A stretch of DNA of 64,000 nucleotides from CADEED01 sp964444835 (GCA_964444835.1 CAYUIT010000002.1:62001-126000); one strand, 5' to 3'; shown: positions 33,743 to 42,245, counted from the stretch's first letter. Program-made: numbers and translations. The notes: a model not told the origin generated them from the sequence alone.

Positions 33743-34870
33743 CTACTGCAAGCGCGCTGCGGCGATGTCGGCGCCTTCGCGTAGCGCTTGGAGTTTTTTC
33801 CACGTTACGGCGGGGTCGATCTTGCCGTAGCCTGCGAAGGTGCCAAAGCCGCAGTCGGTGCTCGCGATCACGCGTTCGACACCCACGATGTTCGCGAAGC
33901 GCTCGATGCGCTGCGCGATCAGCTCTGGGTGCTCGACATAGTTGGAGCACGTGTCGATCAGACCCGGCGCCAGCACTTTGTGTGACGGAATCTTCGCATC
34001 GGCCCAAACCTTCCATTCGTGATCGTGGCGCGGGTTGGCTGCCTCGAACAAGACTGTCGCCGGACGCGCCCGCAGGATGATGTCGATCACGCGCTCAAGC
34101 GGAATGTCGTGATCATGCGGGCCCTCATAATTACCCCAGCAAATGTGCATGCGCATTTTCTCAGGCGGAATGTTCGCCGTGGCCGCGTTCAGCGCTTCAA
34201 CATTCGCTGCGGCAATCTTGAGGAACTCCGCTTCACTCAAATCTTGGTAGCCCGTGTGACGCGACATCGCGAGGTCCGGACAATCCAATTGCAAGTCGAA
34301 GCCACTCGCTGCAATCGCTTCATACTCGGGGCGCATCGCAGTCACGAGGTCGGCGAGATATGCCTCATGACTCGGGTAGTAGGCGTTCGGCTGAAAAGCG
34401 GTGATCAAGCCCGGTGAGGCCGCATTCATGAAGCCGCGTACGGCGCGGCCTTGCATCGCTTTCGTAAAGCGGCGAATGTCTTCGTGGCACGGATCGAGAT
34501 TCACGAGCTTCACCGGGCCAATGCAGCTGGCACGGACGAACTCTTGGTCTCCCATGATCGCAGCGAGCTTCTTCCGTAACTCCGGTAGCGGCGCAAGATC
34601 GAGTGCCGGCTTGCGCGTGACATTCCCACCGAAGCCCGACAAGCGCTCAGTGATATATGTGGAATAGCCGACCTTGCCGAGTTCGCCGTCGCTCACGATC
34701 GATACGCCTGCGGCTTCTTGCTTGCGCACTGCATCATCAACTGCGGCTTGAACGAGTCGATCGAACGCGTCGTGGTCGTATGGTTTGCCATGGTCGCGCG
34801 CCAACAGCAGCGGCACGAGTTCCGAGCCGCGCGGCAGACTGCCCACATGGGTCGTATCAATAAGAGTCAC
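33743..34870 (-). CDS. MetE C-terminal-domain-like methyltransferase
   Basis: A 375-residue UroD/MetE-superfamily protein: THVGSLPRGSELV at the start, VSIVSDGELGKVGY, QLDCPDLAMSRH, MRMHICWGNYEGPHDHD and STDCGFGTFAGYG near the end. The His and Cys of HIC and the later Cys of DCG correspond to zinc ligands of cobalamin-independent methionine synthase, so a zinc-thiolate methyl transfer is possible. The N-terminal half of MetE is absent, as in the short MetE-like core enzymes. It is divergent from a DesA-type O-demethylase, suggesting that it uses a methyl from methyl-tetrahydrofolate or from another methoxy donor. Function inferred. Confidence 0.82.
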   Translation of the reverse strand: MTLIDTTHVGSLPRGSELVPLLLARDHGKPYDHDAFDRLVQAAVDDAVRKQEAAGVSIVSDGELGKVGYSTYITERLSGFGGNVTRKPALDLAPLPELRKKLAAIMGDQEFVRASCIGPVKLVNLDPCHEDIRRFTKAMQGRAVRGFMNAASPGLITAFQPNAYYPSHEAYLADLVTAMRPEYEAIAASGFDLQLDCPDLAMSRHTGYQDLSEAEFLKIAAANVEALNAATANIPPEKMRMHICWGNYEGPHDHDIPLERVIDIILRARPATVLFEAANPRHDHEWKVWADAKIPSHKVLAPGLIDTCSNYVEHPELIAQRIERFANIVGVERVIASTDCGFGTFAGYGKIDPAVTWKKLQALREGADIAAARLQ

Positions 34871-34886
34871 GCGTCACCCCTTGATT

Positions 34887-34905
34887 TCGTAAGCAAGACA
34901 TACAA
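34887..34905. promoter_or_regulatory. candidate 19-bp operator
   Basis: TCGTAAGCAAGACATACAA fits the recurrent 19-bp palindrome. It lies 16 bp upstream of the MetE-like gene and 66 bp upstream of the DesA-type gene, in the only gap between these divergent genes. Confidence 0.62.
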
Positions 34906-34971
34906 TCATCGCGCAATCACGAGATCGCCGCCAGCGCGGCGGCAGGTCAAAATTGGGGGGAGACCACACCG

Positions 34972-36384
34972 ATGTCAAACGCGGCGCGCACCAACACACC
35001 TTCGCTCGAATCACTGCTGAGCAGTACCGGCAATACCGTCGAACTGCTGCGGAACCAGCAAGCCGGGCCAAACGCATACCCGGGCGTGCCCGCGGAGTAC
35101 ACCAACTGGCGCGACGAACAACGCGCTTGGCAACAAACCTGCGTGCTGTTCAATCAGTCATATCACATGGCCGAGTTGATGGTCGAAGGGCCAGACGCCT
35201 TCGCGTTCTTGAACGGCCTCGGCATCAATAGCTTCGCGGGCTTCGTGCCCGACAAGGCCAAGCAGTTTGTGCCCTGCACGCCGGATGGCTATGTCATCGG
35301 CGACGTGATCCTGTTCTACCTTGCGGAGAATCAGTTCAACTTGGTAGGTCGCGCGCCCGCGCTCAATTGGGTGCGCTACCACGGCGAGCTCAGCAAGTTG
35401 CGCGTCACGTGCACGTACGATGAACGCACTGCGGTGCGCCCCGATCCGCAGAATCGCCGCCACTACCGCTACCAGATCCAGGGCCCGAACTCGGCCAAAG
35501 TCATCGAAGCTGCGACCGGCAAGCCCGCGCCGGACCTCAAGTTCTTCAACATGTGCTGGATGCAGATTGCCGGCCGGAAAGTGCATGCGTTACGGCATGG
35601 CATGGCTGGGCAACCAGGCTATGAACTCATGGGCCCGTGGACCGATGGGCCGGCGGTTCATGCAGCGCTCGTCGAAGCAGGCAAAGCCCATGGCATGAAG
35701 CTCGTGGGCGGACGCTGCTACTCGTCCAATACTTTGGAGTCTGGCTGGATCCCGTCGCCCTTGCCAGCGATCTACACTGGCTCACAACTAAAGCCATACC
35801 GCGAATGGCTGACAGTCAACGATTACGAAGCCAAGGCATCCATCGGCGGTAGCTTCGTGTCTAACAACATTGAGGACTACTACCTCACGCCGTGGGACTT
35901 GGGTTACGGCCCGTTCGTGAAATTCGATCACGAGTTCATCGGCCGCGCAGCGCTCGAAAAGAAGGCAGCGGGCCCGCATCGCAAGAAAGTGACGCTCGCC
36001 CTCGACGACATTTCCGTCACGGATGCGCTGTACACCCTGTTCGATCAAGGCCTGCGCGCGAAATTCATCGAGTTCCCGAGCGCCGTGTACTCGATGCATC
36101 CTTACGATCGCGTCACAGTCGATGGCAAGTTGATCGGCCTATCCACTTGGGTGGGGTACAGCGCGAATGAAGGAAAAATGCTGACGCTCGCGATGCTAAA
36201 CGAGCAATACGCAAAGCCTGGCACAGAAGTGACGTTCGTTTGGGGTGAGCCCGACGGCGGTACGCGCAAGCCCACTGTCGAACGCCACAAGCAGGTGGAG
36301 ATGAAGGCCGTGGTCGCACCCGTGCCCTACTCCAACGTGGCGCGTACCGCTTACGCGGATAGCTGGCGTAATCGCGCCAAGTAG
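34972..36384 (+). CDS. desA: tetrahydrofolate-dependent O-demethylase, DesA-type
   Basis: A 470-residue GcvT-fold protein that tracks DesA (syringate O-demethylase) through its length: GNTVELLRNQQAGPNAYPGV, FNQSYHMAELMVEGPDAFAFLNGL, PDGYVIGDVILFYLAENQFNLVG, LRHGMAGQPGYELMGPW, SSNTLESGWIPSPLPA, EFPSAVYSMHPYDRVTVDGK and STWVGYSANEGKMLTLAM. DesA moves a methoxy methyl from syringate to tetrahydrofolate. The LigM-type paralogue is at 51231-52637. Substrate could be syringate or another methoxybenzoate. Upstream lies a 19-bp palindrome; downstream are NTF2, DUF3237 and esterase genes. Confidence 0.88.
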   Translation: MSNAARTNTPSLESLLSSTGNTVELLRNQQAGPNAYPGVPAEYTNWRDEQRAWQQTCVLFNQSYHMAELMVEGPDAFAFLNGLGINSFAGFVPDKAKQFVPCTPDGYVIGDVILFYLAENQFNLVGRAPALNWVRYHGELSKLRVTCTYDERTAVRPDPQNRRHYRYQIQGPNSAKVIEAATGKPAPDLKFFNMCWMQIAGRKVHALRHGMAGQPGYELMGPWTDGPAVHAALVEAGKAHGMKLVGGRCYSSNTLESGWIPSPLPAIYTGSQLKPYREWLTVNDYEAKASIGGSFVSNNIEDYYLTPWDLGYGPFVKFDHEFIGRAALEKKAAGPHRKKVTLALDDISVTDALYTLFDQGLRAKFIEFPSAVYSMHPYDRVTVDGKLIGLSTWVGYSANEGKMLTLAMLNEQYAKPGTEVTFVWGEPDGGTRKPTVERHKQVEMKAVVAPVPYSNVARTAYADSWRNRAK

Positions 36385-36394
36385 GTAGCCGCCG

Positions 36395-36835
36395 ATGGCG
36401 ATGTCAGACGAGTGGATCGACAAGGCAGCCATCGCCGAGCTGATCACACGCTACGCTGCATTGAACGACGCCGGCGACTGGCCGGCGGTCGCGTCGCTCT
36501 ATGTCGAAGACGGGCGCATGAGCCGCCCGAGTGCACCGAACGACTTCATCGCGGGCCGCGCTGCCATTCTCGCAGCGTTCCAGTCGCGACCGCCGCGGGC
36601 AACGCGGCATATCGTCGCTAACATTCTGGTCACGCTGGAAGGTGCCGATCGTGCCTCGGCGACGAGCAACATTTTACTGTTCTCGGGCACGACAAGCTCC
36701 AACGCCAGCGAATTGCCACTGCAAGCGCCAGCACCGCCGTGGGTGGGCAGCTACCACGATAAGCTCGTGCGCACACCTCAAGGCTGGCGTTTCAGTGAAC
36801 GACGCGGCAGTCTCGACTTTCGTCCGCCGAGCTGA
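36395..36835 (+). CDS. SnoaL-like protein
   Basis: A 146-residue SnoaL-like protein: WIDKAAIAELITRYAALNDAGDWPAVASLYVEDGRMSRP at the start, ATRHIVANILVTLEGAD in the middle and SYHDKLVRTPQGWRFSERR at the end, a complete single NTF2 fold. It starts 10 bp after the DesA-type gene and is followed 7 bp later by a DUF3237 gene, so it likely belongs to the same operon. The pairing of an NTF2-like and a DUF3237 protein also occurs at 8.8-12.4 kb. Reaction unknown. Confidence 0.78.
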   Translation: MAMSDEWIDKAAIAELITRYAALNDAGDWPAVASLYVEDGRMSRPSAPNDFIAGRAAILAAFQSRPPRATRHIVANILVTLEGADRASATSNILLFSGTTSSNASELPLQAPAPPWVGSYHDKLVRTPQGWRFSERRGSLDFRPPS

Positions 36836-36842
36836 GGCAACT

Positions 36843-37337
36843 ATGTACTCCACTCTCGACAGGCCGCACCTCGAATTCGCATTCGAGTGCCAGCTCAAAT
36901 TCACGCGCGTGCTGTCGATACCCAACGTACACCAGGGCGGCTTTCGCTCTGCGGTGTTAGTCGATGAGGGCACGTTTCAAGGGCCACGCCTCCGCGGCCG
37001 CGCGGTTGCGAATTCTGGCGGCGACTACGCACACTTCCGCGCAGACGACACCGCCGTATTCGATGCGCGCTACCTACTCGAGATCGACGACGGCACGTTG
37101 ATCTACATGCAGAACCGTGGCTTCCTGTGGGGTCGCAAACCGGACGCGATGGCACGCTTGCGCGCGTGGGCGTTCGAGGGCGGCCCGCCAGTGCCGCACG
37201 AGGATTACTACCTACGCGCGCAACCGACATTCGAAACGCCCAAAGGCCCGCACGATTGGCTCACGCGCCATGTGTTCGTCGGCATCGGGGAGCGCCGTCC
37301 GGATGGCAACTTTGTCCGCTACTTCGCGGTGACCTGA
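36843..37337 (+). CDS. DUF3237 family protein
   Basis: A 164-residue DUF3237 protein: LEFAFECQLKF, VDEGTFQGPRLRGRAVANSGGDY, FDARYLLEIDDGTLIYMQNRGFLWG and DYYLRAQPTFETPKGPHDWLTRHVFVG. The core is the same as in the protein at 11890 (GPRIRG, DGVIIQIRNRG, YYFRTVPEF, YDWLNRSIF), so the two are paralogues. The start ATG at 36843 follows GAGGCA. It lies between an NTF2-like gene and an exported carboxylesterase. Function unknown; decarboxylation of a dimer acid is one idea from the family in SYK-6, recalled and unverified. Confidence 0.82.
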   Translation: MYSTLDRPHLEFAFECQLKFTRVLSIPNVHQGGFRSAVLVDEGTFQGPRLRGRAVANSGGDYAHFRADDTAVFDARYLLEIDDGTLIYMQNRGFLWGRKPDAMARLRAWAFEGGPPVPHEDYYLRAQPTFETPKGPHDWLTRHVFVGIGERRPDGNFVRYFAVT

Positions 37338-37342
37338 AGCCG

Positions 37343-38896
37343 ATGATAATGACGCGCAAGTTCGCGAGCCTGTGGCTCAGTCTGTTCCTCGTAGCCACGG
37401 TGTCCCATGCGGAGCCACGGACCACGACAGTCACCGGCGGCGTTGTTCGTGGAGATGTCACCGACGGCATTGCCAGTTTCAAGGGCATCCCTTTTGCGGC
37501 GCCACCGATCGGCGAGCTGCGCTGGCACTGGCCGCAACCCGTCAAGCCTTGGCGCGGTATCCGCGACGCCAGCACGTTCGCGCCGAGCTGCATGCAGAGC
37601 CCCGTGATGCTCTCGGTTTTCGGGGGTCCCACGGCTACGAGTGAAGACTGCCTGTACTTGAACGTGTGGACACCCGCGGCGAGCACCAAGGCGCGCTTGC
37701 CCGTGATGGTGTGGATCTATGGCGGCGGCTTCGCCGCAGGCTCCACGGCACTCCCGCTGTACGATGGCACAGCCTTGGCGCGGCGCGATGTCGTGGTTGT
37801 TAGTATCGCGTATCGCGTCGGGCCGTTGGGCTTCATGAGCCACCCGGAGCTGACTCGCGAGGGGCAAGGTTCTTCTGGTAACTATGGCTTAGCGGACCAG
37901 ATCGCCGCACTGCGCTGGGTACGCGCGAACATCGCCCGCTTCGGCGGTGATCCGAAAAACGTCACGATCTTCGGCGAGTCTGCCGGAGCGATCTCAATTT
38001 CCATGCTCGCAGCATCGCCCCTCGCGAGCGGGCTGTTTCACAAGATCATTGCGCAGAGCGGCGGCAATTTCAGTAGCGGACGCCGCCCGCCCGACAGCGG
38101 TGGTAATGAAATGCGGCAGCTCGCAACGGCCGAACAACTCGGCGTCGACTCGCTCCGTGAACTGGGTGTGCCGACGATCCGCGCGGCGCGCAGCTTGGCG
38201 GCCGAGCGAATTCAGGTCTTGGCAGGCGAAGGGCTCGTGACGCGCTATTGGCCGAACTTCGACGGGCGCATCTTGCCGGGCGATCAGTACCGGCTCTACG
38301 AGAAGAAGCGTTTCAACGACACACCGATATTGATCGGCAGCAACTCCGATGAAGGTCAGTTGTTTGCCCCCGCACAATTCACCACTACGCAGTTTGTAGG
38401 TTACATCCGCGCGAATTTCGGTCCGTTTGCCGATCGAGTACTGGCCGTCTACCCACATACGAACGACGCAGAAGCGCGCCAAGCATTTGCGGATGTGTTT
38501 CGCGACACGGCGTTCGCGTGGCACACCTGGACATGGGCCCGCTTGCACGCCGCCCACGGCCAGCAGCCTGTATATGCCTACTACTTCGATGCACCGACGC
38601 CGCTCAATCCGCGGGGCTCGAACCACGGCGACGAGATGCGTTTTGTTTTTGGCAACGCTGCACCGCCATTCGGACCGCCGTCGCCACGCGAGCAAGCATT
38701 GATCGAGCATTTCATGGGCTACTGGACCCAGTTTGCGCGCACTGGAGATCCCAACGGTGCGAATCGTGCACCGTGGCCGCGCTACACAACGGATGCTCCC
38801 CGCTTCATGAGTCTTGGAGATCGTATGGCACCGATCGCCTTGCCCAACGCGGAGCAATTGCAAGTGCTCGACGAATACTTCGCGACGTTTCGTTAG
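37343..38896 (+). CDS. exported type-B carboxylesterase
   Basis: A 517-residue esterase with a signal peptide (FASLWLSLFLVATVSHA). The alpha/beta-hydrolase core has VWIYGGGFAAGST (oxyanion), GDPKNVTIFGESAGAIS (nucleophile Ser in GESAG), SNSDEGQLF (Glu) and SNHGDEMRF (His), the standard carboxylesterase type-B/cholinesterase set. It would hydrolyse an ester in the periplasm, for example a feruloyl or other hydroxycinnamoyl ester, to feed the cytoplasmic enzymes. Starts are ATG at 37343 or 37349. It overlaps no gene and is convergent with a SnoaL-like gene. Confidence 0.87.
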   Translation: MIMTRKFASLWLSLFLVATVSHAEPRTTTVTGGVVRGDVTDGIASFKGIPFAAPPIGELRWHWPQPVKPWRGIRDASTFAPSCMQSPVMLSVFGGPTATSEDCLYLNVWTPAASTKARLPVMVWIYGGGFAAGSTALPLYDGTALARRDVVVVSIAYRVGPLGFMSHPELTREGQGSSGNYGLADQIAALRWVRANIARFGGDPKNVTIFGESAGAISISMLAASPLASGLFHKIIAQSGGNFSSGRRPPDSGGNEMRQLATAEQLGVDSLRELGVPTIRAARSLAAERIQVLAGEGLVTRYWPNFDGRILPGDQYRLYEKKRFNDTPILIGSNSDEGQLFAPAQFTTTQFVGYIRANFGPFADRVLAVYPHTNDAEARQAFADVFRDTAFAWHTWTWARLHAAHGQQPVYAYYFDAPTPLNPRGSNHGDEMRFVFGNAAPPFGPPSPREQALIEHFMGYWTQFARTGDPNGANRAPWPRYTTDAPRFMSLGDRMAPIALPNAEQLQVLDEYFATFR

Positions 38897-38900
38897 CGCA

Positions 38901-39302
38901 TCACGCAGGCGCCGGTAAAGCGCACTCTGTTTGAACGATACGGCCGTCAGCGATGCGATAGAAAATGAACTGGCGAATCTGCTGCACTTCGCCCGCCTTG
39001 ATCGGAAAGAACTGTGCGCAGCCGTTCGCTGCGAGCGTCGCCGCATCGAGATCGCGGAACGCCTCGATGCGCACCATGGCGTCGATCGCAGTCAACGTCG
39101 GGCTCGACGCAAAGTTCAGCACCTCGACGCGCTCGTTCACGTAGGAATGCAGGAACGTGTAGAAACGCTTGAGGTCGGCGCGCGAGCGTAACTTGACGCC
39201 AAAGAAGTCGAGCTTCATCGGCTCGGCGTAGAAATCGCACACAGCATCGTAATTGCGTGCGTTAAACGCTTCGAGATAGCGTTCATAGTCGGCGCGATTC
39301 AC
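38901..39302 (-). CDS. SnoaL-like protein of the second dioxygenase operon
   Basis: A 133-residue SnoaL-like protein: YERYLEAFNARNYDAVCDFYAEPMKLDFFGVKLRSRADL, then VRIEAFRDLDAATLAAN and QIRQFIFYRIADGRIVQTE. The GTG at 39302 overlaps the upstream stop (GTGA) and gives a normal length; a longer frame extends into the NmrA gene. It is the third gene after lignostilbene dioxygenase 2 and an NmrA-like gene. It again pairs an NTF2-type protein with a stilbene dioxygenase. Reaction unknown. Confidence 0.75.
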   Translation of the reverse strand: MNRADYERYLEAFNARNYDAVCDFYAEPMKLDFFGVKLRSRADLKRFYTFLHSYVNERVEVLNFASSPTLTAIDAMVRIEAFRDLDAATLAANGCAQFFPIKAGEVQQIRQFIFYRIADGRIVQTECALPAPA

Positions 39303-40219
39303 GGCTTCACCGCGCGCAGCATCGCTGCGTGCGCCTCGATCAGTTGACGGACGGAGCGCGCCGGTCGACCCGTTAGGCGGCGCACGTCGTCGGTGCACAC
39401 ATCGAGATAACCTTCGCGGATTGCGCGCTCGAAACTCACCATGTCGTCGCTGTTCCACGGAATGCCGGCTACGGATTGGTCATCGACCGGTTCGCGTGGA
39501 ATGCCTAACGCATCGAAGTGCGCGTACATGCCCGCGTCGTCCGTGTCGACCAATCGAATCGGATGCCCTGTCATCTCGCTCAACATGGCCGCCACTTCGG
39601 CGAACGTTTCGCGATTCGGACCGGTGATGGGATAGGCGCGATTCTCGTGGCCCGGCTGCGTCAACACCGCGACCGCGCAGTCGACGCAATCCTCGCGCCA
39701 GACCATCGCTTCACGACCGCCTTTCGTGCTCGTGAGCCACGTGCCGCTCGCGATGAAGCCGGGTCCAGCATTGAGAATCATCGAATCAGCGTAGTGCGCA
39801 TCGCGCAGGAACGTCCACGCAATACCGCTAGCGCGGATCAAGTCCTCGGTTTCGCGATGGTCGCGCGTGACGATGGCCGGGTTGGCCGGGTCGACGTTCA
39901 CGAAGCTCGTGTAGACGATATGCCGTACACCCACTTTCGCGGCGGCGTCGATCGCGGCTTGATGTTGGCGCACCCGCGCGCCCACTCGCGTCCCGGAGAT
40001 GAGCAAAAGTCGATCGGCTCCGACGAGCGCCGCTCGCAGGCTCTCTGGCTTGTCGAAATCGCCGTAGCGCACTTCGCAACCGGCGGCCGCGCGCGCTGCT
40101 AACTTTTCAGGTGTCCGTGTGATCAGAATAAGATCGCGCGCACGCCCCGCCGCGATCAACTTGTCTGTCGCCAGCCGTCCGTACTGACCGGATGCGCCAG
40201 TCATGGCAATGCGTGTCAT
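39299..40219 (-). CDS. NmrA-like NAD(P)-binding protein
   Basis: A 306-residue atypical SDR: TGASGQYGRLATDKLI (NADP-binding loop), AARAAAGCEVRYGDFDKPESL, LLLISGTRVGARVRQHQAAIDAA, HIVYTSFVNVDP and GPNRETFAEVAAML. There is no Tyr-x3-Lys pair at the usual place, so it may be a sensor or an NmrA/QOR2-type quinone reductase rather than a classical dehydrogenase. It lies 6 bp after the dioxygenase and overlaps the SnoaL gene. A role in handling a quinone or radical product is possible but not shown. Confidence 0.8.
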   Translation of the reverse strand: MTRIAMTGASGQYGRLATDKLIAAGRARDLILITRTPEKLAARAAAGCEVRYGDFDKPESLRAALVGADRLLLISGTRVGARVRQHQAAIDAAAKVGVRHIVYTSFVNVDPANPAIVTRDHRETEDLIRASGIAWTFLRDAHYADSMILNAGPGFIASGTWLTSTKGGREAMVWREDCVDCAVAVLTQPGHENRAYPITGPNRETFAEVAAMLSEMTGHPIRLVDTDDAGMYAHFDALGIPREPVDDQSVAGIPWNSDDMVSFERAIREGYLDVCTDDVRRLTGRPARSVRQLIEAHAAMLRAVKP

Positions 40220-40225
40220 GGGGTG

Positions 40226-41692
40226 TCAGGCCTCCGCTAACTGCGCTGCGCTCACCCACCAGCCGTGCACCTGCGGCCGCAACCGGCGCGGCACCAACAC
40301 ACGAGCGACTGGGCCCGCACCGATGTTGTTAGCAGGGATGATCCACACTTCATGCTCGTACTGGTCTGCCCCGAGCTGGCGCGACACGACGGTCAGCAAC
40401 CAGCCGCCGTGCGTTGCGTCGCTCGCAGGCACGTGCACGGGCTCGTTGAAACACTCGTTAGGCGCGAGCGCGAGCGCTTGCGGTGGCCCGCCGCGGAAAT
40501 CGAGTCGCAATAACAAATTGAACATCGCGCCGACCGGCCCGCCGACGAGCGGCGGGCCACGCATCTCGGGATTCATCGTGAGCATCCAGCCGAACGCATG
40601 CTCGCGACCTTGCACGCTCGCCGGCACCAGCGGGAAATCGCCAGGCGGCCCCATCACCGTCTCCATGATCGTGTCCGCCGACCCTTTTGGATCGACGCTC
40701 CAACGTGCCAGCCGTCCGCCCGCCGCTTGCGGTGGCACATTGAGCCCCGAGGCTCGTTGAATGAACGGAAACGCATTGACGTTCGACAGACAGTGATCGA
40801 GGTGGATACGCCCAGCGGCATCTTCGAAAGCGTTCATCAAATGAAACGCCGACACGCCACGCGGACCGCGAAACCAACGCATCTCTTTGACATTGGCGTA
40901 GCGCGGCAGAATGCCGAGCCAGCTGTCTCGATCCATCTCGTGCACCCAGTGATCGCCGCCGGCACGCACACGTTCGGCGTCGCACGTTGTCGGGAAAATC
41001 GGGAACAGCACGTAATGCTCGGTGATTGCAAAGTCATGAATGAGCGCGCAATACGGCGCGTCAAACCATTGCTCGCTGACGAGTTCGCCCTGCTTATCGA
41101 TGACGATGTAGGAGACCTTGGTAGAGCCCAGCCCATCGGCTTCATAGCCGAACGCAAACATCTCGCCCGTCACGGGATCGATGCGAACATGCGCCGTGAA
41201 CGTTTCCGAGCGCAGCTTGCCGCCAAAATCGTAGCGACCCAGCGTGCGAAGCGTATGGGGGTCGACACGATACGGACGGCCGTCTTCTTTCGTCATCAAC
41301 AGTCGGCCGGCGTGCCACACAGGCGTTGTATTGGCGACCGTCCGATCCAGCCCCTGGGCCTCAGCGCGATCGGTAAACGGGTTGCGGTACTTTCCGAACA
41401 GTGCGCGACCCGCCGCGACCTCGGCGAGATGCCTCTCGGTTCCGACATAACGCATCGACGCGCTGACGCCGGCGGCGCCGAAGCGAAGCGCGGATACCAT
41501 GCCATCGCCCGACAGGATGGCGCCGCCGTCCTCGACGAACGGCGGGAATGCGGGATCGGGCACCGCACGAAAGAACGTGCCACGAATGTCGGCGGGTATC
41601 TGCCCTGTCACTTCCAGGGCCGGCAAGTCGTACTCCTCGCGCACCGGCGCGTTGAGCGCCACATATTCGAGCGCTCGCGGAAACTCACTCAC
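40226..41692 (-). CDS. lignostilbene-alpha,beta-dioxygenase family enzyme, second copy
   Basis: A 488-residue carotenoid-cleavage-oxygenase-family enzyme. Iron histidines sit at 168 (TFTAHVRID), 219 (LIHDFAITEHY), in AFHLMNAFED and in QVHGWW. Tyr102 (GKYRNPFTD) and Lys135 (MTKEDGR) match the stilbene-hydroxyl contacts of lignostilbene dioxygenases. The GTG at 41692 is chosen because GGGGGT lies just upstream; the ATG nine codons earlier would overlap an operator. It has diverged well from the 10424 copy, so a different stilbene or stereo form is likely. TAACAAATGTTA lies 22 bp upstream. Confidence 0.88.
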   Translation of the reverse strand: MSEFPRALEYVALNAPVREEYDLPALEVTGQIPADIRGTFFRAVPDPAFPPFVEDGGAILSGDGMVSALRFGAAGVSASMRYVGTERHLAEVAAGRALFGKYRNPFTDRAEAQGLDRTVANTTPVWHAGRLLMTKEDGRPYRVDPHTLRTLGRYDFGGKLRSETFTAHVRIDPVTGEMFAFGYEADGLGSTKVSYIVIDKQGELVSEQWFDAPYCALIHDFAITEHYVLFPIFPTTCDAERVRAGGDHWVHEMDRDSWLGILPRYANVKEMRWFRGPRGVSAFHLMNAFEDAAGRIHLDHCLSNVNAFPFIQRASGLNVPPQAAGGRLARWSVDPKGSADTIMETVMGPPGDFPLVPASVQGREHAFGWMLTMNPEMRGPPLVGGPVGAMFNLLLRLDFRGGPPQALALAPNECFNEPVHVPASDATHGGWLLTVVSRQLGADQYEHEVWIIPANNIGAGPVARVLVPRRLRPQVHGWWVSAAQLAEA

Positions 41693-41713
41693 GCTACACC
41701 CCCCGTTCAACCA

Positions 41714-41725
41714 TAACAAATGTTA
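41714..41725. promoter_or_regulatory. candidate operator TAACAAATGTTA
   Basis: The 12-mer, identical to the sites at 7256 and 28318, lies 22 bp upstream of the second lignostilbene dioxygenase and downstream of a MarR gene. Confidence 0.65.
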
Positions 41726-41781
41726 GAGAAATGATGCGCGTCCAGGCATCGGATCGCAAGCTTCCGCCCCGCCCCAAAGGG

Positions 41782-42225
41782 CTACGCCGCCGAGCTGCGC
41801 CACAGCGCGAGCAGCACGGGCAGCACGTGGCGGCGCAAACGCGCCGGCACGTTCTCGAGCAGCGCCGCTTCGTTGGCGGCGATCACGTCCCGGATGTGCG
41901 GCATCAAGGCCACACCGGCGCGCGCCAGCTGTAGACCCTGCGATCGACCATCAATGCGCCGCCGGCGGATGAGGCCACGACGTTCGAGCCGCGCGACGAG
42001 CGGCACCATGTTGGCGCGCTGGATTTCGAGCTGACGGCCCGCCTCGCTCTGCGAAACGCCCGGATTAGCCTCTACCAACAGCAGGAACGCGGCGTCCGTA
42101 TGGCGTAAGCCCAGGGGCTCCAGGCGCTCATTGAATCGCGCCAAGGCCGCGACCGATGCGCGCCGCAGCACGTAGCCGGGCAGCGCGGTCAAAGGGTCGG
42201 CAATCTCAGTCGCAGCGTTTGTCAT
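41782..42225 (-). CDS. MarR-family regulator, FerC/FerR-like position
   Basis: A 147-residue MarR protein: RHTDAAFLLLVEANPGVSQSEAGRQLEIQRANMVPLVARLERRGLIRRRRIDGRSQGLQLARAG is a complete winged helix with wing. It is divergent from the feruloyl-CoA hydratase-lyase and synthetase genes over a 61-bp gap with a 19-bp inverted repeat. In Sphingobium and Pseudomonas a MarR protein represses the ferulate genes and is released by hydroxycinnamoyl-CoA. The same role here is inferred from arrangement. It may also read the TAACAAATGTTA site 56 bp downstream. Confidence 0.85.
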   Translation of the reverse strand: MTNAATEIADPLTALPGYVLRRASVAALARFNERLEPLGLRHTDAAFLLLVEANPGVSQSEAGRQLEIQRANMVPLVARLERRGLIRRRRIDGRSQGLQLARAGVALMPHIRDVIAANEAALLENVPARLRRHVLPVLLALWRSSAA

Positions 42226-42245
42226 TGTCGGCCGCTCGATTTAAA

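Noticed and set aside
40598..41716. 372-codon plus-strand frame antisense to lignostilbene dioxygenase 2
   Set aside because: Arginine-rich low-information composition and full overlap with a gene that keeps all iron ligands.
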